A DNA stretch of 64,000 nucleotides, from positions 186,001 to 250,000 of the forward strand of contig JAYWVB010000009.1 in NCBI GenBank assembly GCA_039881045.1. The letters are read 5' to 3'. Shown here one piece after another: positions 57,581 through 64,000 of the stretch; position 1 is the first letter of the stretch, and each line of letters opens with the position of its first letter. A program made the translations under genes and the position numbers. The notes below the pieces were generated by a model that saw only the letters and a program-made list of their open reading frames with translations, did no database searches and had not been told where the DNA came from. This stretch comes from Chaetomium olivaceum (lineage: Eukaryota; Ascomycota; Sordariomycetes; Sordariales; Chaetomiaceae).

Positions 57581-60500
57581 TTTGAAATGCGGGGGTCGAA
57601 GTCACCGCTGTGCAAGTCGATGCCGGATGCACAATGGGGACAGATCAACCTGGTAGGGCAAACAGGTATGAGCCCTAGTTGATCAAGGGTAGGCAAGCAA
57701 TATTGGCTTGCTGACCTTGATGTGCCTGGCCGAGGTCAGGCGATGTCCGGAGAGGCCAACACAACCTCCCCGCACTAACGGAATTCTGGAGGCACCGATG
57801 CCGAGGGAGGGACCGGAATGACGTTCAATTTGAATTGAGCGACTAGCGGCCAGTGAAATCGATTGATAAACCCAAGCGGACAACAAACACCCCGCTGTGG
57901 TGAACGGGAGTGAAGGAGGGCCGAATGTTTGGTGGGGTGAAATTTGGTGAACACCCGCTCGATTTGGCAAGGTATTTGCGAGTGACTCTTCGGAATCGAC
58001 GGATCGCTCGTGTGGCGGTGTCTTTCTCTCTCGAGGGGAGCACTGCAGGTTTGTGAAAGCGACGGAACTAAAGGAACCGGGCAAAGAGCGCGAAAGGCAA
58101 ACGCCTGTGGTAGGATGCCAGTGCAGCTCTGTAATGCTCTGCGACTCGAACGAAGCCTCACGTCAACGGATAACCGAAGACAACGCCCTAGCGACCAACC
58201 TCTAAAAAGAGTGTCCTGGATGCGGGGAGGGCAAAACCGGGAGTTGCGAGTGAAGGATGGTTAGAGGGGAAGAGGAGAGAAAAAAAAGTGTGCCGGGGAT
58301 ATGCAGAAGTGCTTCCCAGGGCGAAGAGTGGATGAGATTTGTGTGTGTGTGGGAATAAATTTTTCTCGGTTCCCAGGCTCTGCCAAAACAATGGTGGAGA
58401 TAGTGCCCAGTACCTAAACAATTAGCATTGTCTGGGTGCCCCAGCTCTGGAAAGACGGGAGTTCGGAGCGGAGGGGAGGCCCGGCTCGAGAACTGTGGGG
58501 TATCGGTTTTGCGCGAATATAAATCGGTGGGAAGGTTACTGCACGTCGGACCTGCAGCGCAGAGAGTGAAGAAGGGGAAGGTTGAAGAAGAGAAGAGGTG
58601 CTAAATGGAACCGAGTCACAACTAAGTAACATAGGAATGAAAAAGGACGTGCAGAAGGTGATTCTGGTTGTTGCCTTGGGTAAGGTTCTTTCCTGCCGCT
58701 GACGTAGGGAGGTATTGACAACCTGGAACCTAAAAGCCCATGGATACACCCACCTAACTTCGCATTTGAGGCCCGCCTGTAATCATGACATGGAACCTGA
58801 CCACCCGTGCGTACAAAGTCCCACCCGTCACGAGCAACGAAGCTTTCTTTTCCGATCCTGCCTCGGGATCAATAACCCAACTGAAAGCCCACAACTAAAC
58901 CTCGAGCTTTGAGAAGCGCTTGGTAAACAGCCAACATGGAGCGGCGATGTCGCACGACCTGGAACTAACACCATGTTCGCACACGGCGCAAACTGTCCAG
59001 GGGCAGCCAACATTAAGGCGACCATTTTCAGCCAACACAGTTTTATTGGATTGGTTGCTCCAGGAGATCTCCCACGGACCTGGAGACGCCGTGAGAGGAA
59101 TTTCAACAATCTCCGGCTGGTAGCATTCTGCTGGGAAAATCCGGGGTGGTTGTGATGGTGACCTAACTTATTAATTACTACTGCACATGTGTACCTGTAC
59201 ATACATTACCTTCGGTTGGTGAGGGGAACTCGGCTCTGGGCAATGCCGGGCTGACACTCTTTCCGCAGCATTCCTAGTAGACATGAATGGGCAATCCCTT
59301 GGTAACAAACTATTGCCCGAATTCCCGCCTTGTCTCAAATACTTCAGGCCTGGACCACTCTCATTAATACGCTGGTTTACTTGGTGCTGGTATTTTATGT
59401 TTTTGCCATGAACTCCGGGCCAGGTGGGGTTCGGGGCACTGAGGGGGCTTCTTAGAAAAATTCGCGGTTACAGCGCCTGACAGAGAAAAAGGTTGGGTGG
59501 GTTTAAACCCTCCCATTGAGCATCGCGGAGGGGGCAGCAAACCGCCCAGCTTTGTAGCGCAGGTCTGACATATGGAGGGACTGATGGCTTGACGTTCTTC
59601 CGCGGTTGCTTCTGACCGGTTATGTAAGTGGGGATGGGATGGAATTGGATATGCCCGCCCGCCCCAACTCCAGGGACAAGGCGATATCGTACTGTTAGTT
59701 ACCAATCGGTACTGTAAGGAAACGGCAGACTTTCGTCCTCCCACCAACCAGCAGCGCTCCAGCCCCAATTCAAATCGAGCAAATATAATTAGTCCTCCAT
59801 TGGACCTATTTCTAGAACCCCTTTGTCATTTCCCGTATGTGGCTTAATTTGGCGCACTTTGTGTGGTCCAAGATGGTTGCGTCGGCCCCTCAAACTAGCG
59901 TCGTATTGCGCTGTGACGGAAGCGCCGCGAACCCGCGCGAGCGGAGGGGTCGGCCGAGGTGGGGTTTCACGCACACTTTCTCAGTTTGACGAAGGCTGCC
60001 TGAGGTTTATAGGGCAGACTTCTCGGCGTCGCCCGGTGGATTGGGGTTTTTGTCGTTGCAGAAAACTTTAACTCATACATGCTATTAATGCTTTATACAT
60101 ATCGTAGCGGCCATCGCTGGCGGGCATCTTCCTTACCCACGATGCAGTCGTGCTTGGAATACGAGGCTCCAGTGTCCCAATCGAGACTAATACCGTTTTT
60201 ACAGCGTCTGCAATGCCATGTTGCCCGCTGTGTTGTTCATGTAGATTGCGGACCTGCTTGAATTCTGCCCTCGCTGGAAAGCTGCCGACCAATGGGGCTC
60301 TTGGCCACATCCAACGAAGTACCCCGCGATTTGCGACTGCGGCTCGCTTCTCAAGTCGCTGTTTCGCAGCCAACGTAGGCCCAAGGTTTACTTTACCATG
60401 CGGTCTTCAAGGGCCGCCTACTAAACCACTCACCCCATGGCCTTCTCACTTCCCGTGGGCGAGACCGTATGGCCAGCCCGGCAATGGGTGTTGCCGGCTA

Positions 60501-60789
60501 AAGGTACGGCGAAACAGCTCTGCCAGGGATTCCAGGTTGCTCTGCTGATCTCAGGAGCCCGGGCCGAAGTTATCTTTTACCGCAATGACAGGGTTCAAAC
60601 CAATGCAAAAAGGGCCGGGCCGCAAATCCCACGACGGGGCTATCCAAAATAGATGCTTTCCGGGCTTCAAAGTATCACAGTTTGGTTTATCGAAACAGAC
60701 CACCTTGCATAATGTACATAGAGTACAACGGCGAAAACGACGACATGTCGCCTGCTGGGGGCGCCGTACTCCGCGACTTCTTTCGTTTC
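57581..60789. other. 3.2-kb upstream region of the La-motif gene; no gene seen
   Basis: Between the La-protein start (minus) and the SFT2 stop (minus). It contains a GT repeat near 58339-58350. Scattered frames of 60-130 codons are not convincing. A long promoter or leader is the likeliest content. Confidence 0.45.
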
Positions 60790-61868
60790 TCAACTCGTCA
60801 TCCAGGCTGCTGCCCGGCGGGCACCGAAGCTGCTGACGAGGCGAAGCCCGCTGGAGCCCATCGGGAAATAGCTCACAAGATACCATAACAGTGAGGCCAG
60901 TTGGACAAGCCCCGCAAACACCGTAAGAATCGTGCTTTGAAGCTAGGGAAGATTTAGCACCTGCGCCCGCCATGGCCCAAACGCGGGCTTGACTTACACC
61001 AATGGAGAAGTACAGCGTCAACCCGAGAGAACCAAAGTAGGCGGCTGTAAAAGGCAGCCGCGGGGTTGAGGCGAGGTGTTTTAAGTAGGCCAGTGGGCCC
61101 ATCATGGCGGCGAAGGACGACAGGAATAACACCGAGCCCAGTGTCCATCTACGGGCGGATACCGAGTCAGCCCACCGTCAACGCGAAGATGTGGATGACG
61201 GGCATCGATGGCGTCACCGAAGGCAACGCTCTGAAGCCCGTCTTCACCGGAAAAGCTTGGATTCGAACACTTACAGTACGACTAGCTTGCGTGGCTTAGC
61301 GAAAGACATGACGGGGAAGAGGAAGAAGCAGATGACGAAGCAAGCGAGAGCCCCGAGGTTGCAGGCACCAAAGATCAGCAGACGATCCCACTGACTCACT
61401 ATGTCTCGCTGGTTAGTCTTGGTTGCCGGAGCAAGTCGGGTTGAGACTAGGTCGTGGGGGAAGTGACCACGATCGAGACAAGACAAGGGGGTGGGGCGCC
61501 GTGAGACACGACCATGCAGCGCCGGCACATGCCCTGCATCTCAGGTCTGGCTGCAAGGGCGGCAAGGGGGCAAGGTCCGCGGACGGGAAGGTACAGAGCG
61601 AATTGCGGCGTGGGGGAAGGCAGCATGCAAACTGGGTTGACTCACAGGCAAACCACGCATCTTCTTCTTCGCGGCGATTAGGCGCAGGTAGAGGGGCCCC
61701 TGGCGCCTCGCTTGTCGGGAGTTGGACATAGCCACGGTCGCCAAATGGGTTCAGAGACTGGAGCGATGACATAAAACCGCCTTGCGGTGCTGTGTTTACC
61801 GGAAGGTCCGCATCACGGCGCGACCAGCCCAGTGAGTTGATCGAGTCGCGAAATGATGTCGACGCCAT
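60790..61868 (-). CDS. SFT2: SFT2, Golgi vesicle-fusion membrane protein
   Basis: This 216-residue, four-span membrane protein of the Got1/Sft2 family acts with Sed5-type SNAREs in endosome-to-Golgi transport. Exons are 61646-61868, 61275-61398, 60998-61148 and 60790-60942, and all phases agree. The N-terminal cytosolic part (FRDSINSLGWSRRDADLPVN) is polar. The four hydrophobic spans are LLIFGACNLGALACFVICFF, TLGSVLFLSSFAAMMGPLAY, FTAAYFGSLGLTLYFSIGLQ and LTVFAGLVQLASLLWYLVSY. The family signature PRLPFTAAYFGS followed by YFPMGSSGLR is intact. The start at 61868 (MASTSFRDS) is the first ATG in the frame. Its role in Golgi traffic parallels that of RIC1 at 13-17 kb, but the two are not neighbours. 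Confidence 0.94.
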
Positions 61869-64000
61869 GTTCTGCCAGGCGTTGTCGTTCCCAATCCACG
61901 CGTTGTGGTCTATATCCGGCGGGGCTGATGCGAAAGGGCGGGAACGCGTCGTCGGGTGCGTCGGGCGTCTCAGCCAGAAAGTCGGCAAGGTGGGGGACCA
62001 AAGGGGAAGCTCGGCGAGGCTGACGGGTTCCTGATGACCACACTAAAGGTCCGGTATGGTGGGTGGGCGAGGAGTAGACGGAGTTAGGTCGACTTGACGA
62101 TAGAGGGACGGTGGGCGGGGCTGGCGTCGCGGTAACGTTAAAGGGTATGCTGCCCTAGAAGTGAAGGTAGAAAGGTGTGTAGTCGTCTGTTTTACACTGT
62201 CGCGATTCGGAAAGTCATGCGGCGAGCTAGTGAAGCGAGATCGATCCGGCGCGGTGCTCAGATGATTCGGGGTGTCGCTGAAGGGGGGGTCGTGTTTGCC
62301 TTGCTATCCTGCTTCGTTTGCTTCCTCTTCCTTGCTCTCCGTTGTCGCTGTCGTTTTGAAACGGTCGATTCCGTGGTCTCCAAAAAATAAACACAAACTT
62401 GTTAATGCGACCGCGGCCGTGGCGCTTCTAGGGCTGTGTGGAGGGTTGTTTCCGGCCGGTGCCTCGAGATGGATTTGCGAGCAGGAAGTTGGTTGCGGTT
62501 CATCGCTTGCGCAAGCAGTGGAAACAGCATCCTTGCAGACGGAAAGCCGGGAGGGCACCCACTTCGTCGATCTTGCCCATGTGATTGGTTTTTCTGACCA
62601 CATTAGCTCCACAACGTTTGGTCACGGACCATCCAGCTTCGAAGGAGGGTGCCATTCAGTCTTGGGGGCTCTCGATTTCCATCAGTGCTGCACCACACCA
62701 CATTTAACTTCAACCTACCCAAAAGTGACTACCCACATCCGCGTCTTCCACACCTTACCCTACAAAGATACCAGGGTAGCTTGCGAATGTCTAGAAGCAG
62801 CAGATCAGCTTAGCACGTGGGGACTCACTTGACCCCCAACCCCTGTCATCGGAAGCTCAAACGCGGAATGCGCCGCGCCGCGTCACGGTATGACATTCCT
62901 GGGACCGCTGGGACGGAAGAACATGGAGAGTCTGGTCCGCTCAAGACAAGCCGTGGCTGCTCACCTGGGCAGCCCGGGGCCTAAATGGGAGCTTCTTACA
63001 CAGTACTGTGTAGGGAAGGTACATAGGTAAGGATGGAAATGGCTGGAGAGCGGGACGCTTTGATAACCTATTCTCGAAACCCCACCGAGTTCATGTTGTT
63101 GATGATAGCGGGGATCGACGGCAACGATCGCAACGGCAGACGGGGACATGTTCCATCCGACCAACCCGCTTTATATATACTGATTCCTCAACACGGCACA
63201 CATCCGGCAATCGATGAGCGCACGATGTTTTGTGTATCACACGGGCCGATCCCTTTCCTGCGTCTGCATCTCGTTGTGGGTCTCGATGCCGGCAGTCCTC
63301 CTGCCTGCATCCTTTGCCGCGACCAGGGTTGACGTTGGTGTCGGTCCTCTAGGCTTCATCACCGTTTTCTCCGGCATGTCTTGGCGGCGCTGGAGTTGGA
63401 TTAATAGCGGTATTACTTACGTATTGCCCACCGAGCCTGCGAAGCAGGGTGGCTGCGCTCCTCTGTTGGTGTGCCTTGATGTCTCAGCTGCGAGTCACAC
63501 AGTCTCCCCCGTGTTGTGCTTCGGACAAGTTTCGGTGAAGAGAGGGTGAGCCAAATGGGAAAGCCAAGGCTCACGACGAACTGCCCACCTCCGGGTTTGC
63601 CCTGATGTACTCCATGTCCCTATTTATCAGCACACCAACTTCTGGCTCGTCCGGTAGTCAGACGACTTGCCTCGATCCTGGAGGGTACAACTCTGGGAAA
63701 AGTAGGTTTTCTTCGCGGGGTGGAAGAACAAGAGTATAAAAGGCTCCCGCTCGCCATATGCGTGCGGCCTGCTGCGACGTGACAAGGTTTACCTTTCTCG
63801 CATTTCCGGACTTGTCAGAACAACTCTCACCGTTGCTCACCATCGCCTATTGCACGAACTTGGACATACCTCGCCGTCTATCTCTTGTCTGTTTCTCGTC
63901 ACACAAGACCCAAACCCTTCCGCAGAGTGGACCAATCGAAGCCTGCAGATCCCCCACTCCTACAAGTGCTGCACAGAAAGGGATCCAACGCGTCAATACT
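61869..64000. other. Upstream region of SFT2 to window end; no gene seen
   Basis: 2.1 kb. Frames such as 62272-62832 (plus) lack motifs. The right end may be the promoter of a gene outside the window. Confidence 0.45.

Noticed and set aside
1..64000. Transposons, RIP-mutated repeats, secondary-metabolite cluster
   Set aside because: I saw no reverse transcriptase, DDE catalytic domain, long terminal repeats, AT-rich RIP-like tracts, or PKS, NRPS or terpene genes.

Overview
The window is nuclear DNA of a filamentous ascomycete (Pezizomycotina). Sordariomycetes is likely, and an order near Sordariales is possible but inferred only from general gene character. The evidence is compact genes split by short introns of about 50-130 bp with GTAAGT-type donors, typical fungal families (Zn2Cys6 regulator, FlbC-like zinc finger, fungal acetate kinase, omega-type GST) and long gene-poor spacers. 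I resolved 19 protein-coding genes by joining exons by hand. I found no rRNA, convincing tRNA, intact transposon, CRISPR array or secondary-metabolite cluster.

Layout. 1-5.2 kb: B-type cyclin (-), mitochondrial ribosomal protein uL2m (+). 6.7-8.1 kb: PAP2 lipid phosphatase (+). 9.0-16.7 kb, all on the minus strand: casein kinase II beta subunit, a two-part protein ending in an omega-type GST, and RIC1. 17.4-23.8 kb, plus strand: THO3-like WD40 protein and a Zn2Cys6 transcription factor. 24.6-29.4 kb, minus strand: PHO84/GIT1-like permease and a small transposase-type HTH protein. 31.0-34.6 kb, plus strand: conserved fungal protein of unknown function and acetate kinase. 35.6-36.5 kb: FlbC/Nrg1-like zinc finger (-), followed by about 5.6 kb without a recognisable gene. 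42.1-46.5 kb: divergent PRP31 and CLF1. 47.9-57.6 kb, minus strand: low-complexity RS/RD-rich protein, small INO4-like bHLH protein, La-motif protein. 60.8-61.9 kb: SFT2 (-). The last 2.1 kb shows no gene.

Most genes are core eukaryotic housekeeping genes: cell cycle (cyclin B, CK2 beta), splicing and mRNA export (PRP31, CLF1, THO3), Golgi traffic (RIC1, SFT2), translation (uL2m, La protein) and lipid or phosphate handling. They do not form one pathway cluster.

The most striking structural signal is that six genes, including the normally essential splicing factor CLF1, each need one or more single added bases to read through. I count ten such sites, all losses, mostly at short homopolymers and often at a C-run before GG. 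This looks more like systematic consensus error than six pseudogenes, but raw reads are needed to decide. Biologically the most interesting items are the N-terminally extended omega GST, the catalytic-domain-free transposase HTH protein, the 377-bp head-to-head spliceosome promoter, and the very long spacer upstream of the FlbC-like gene.
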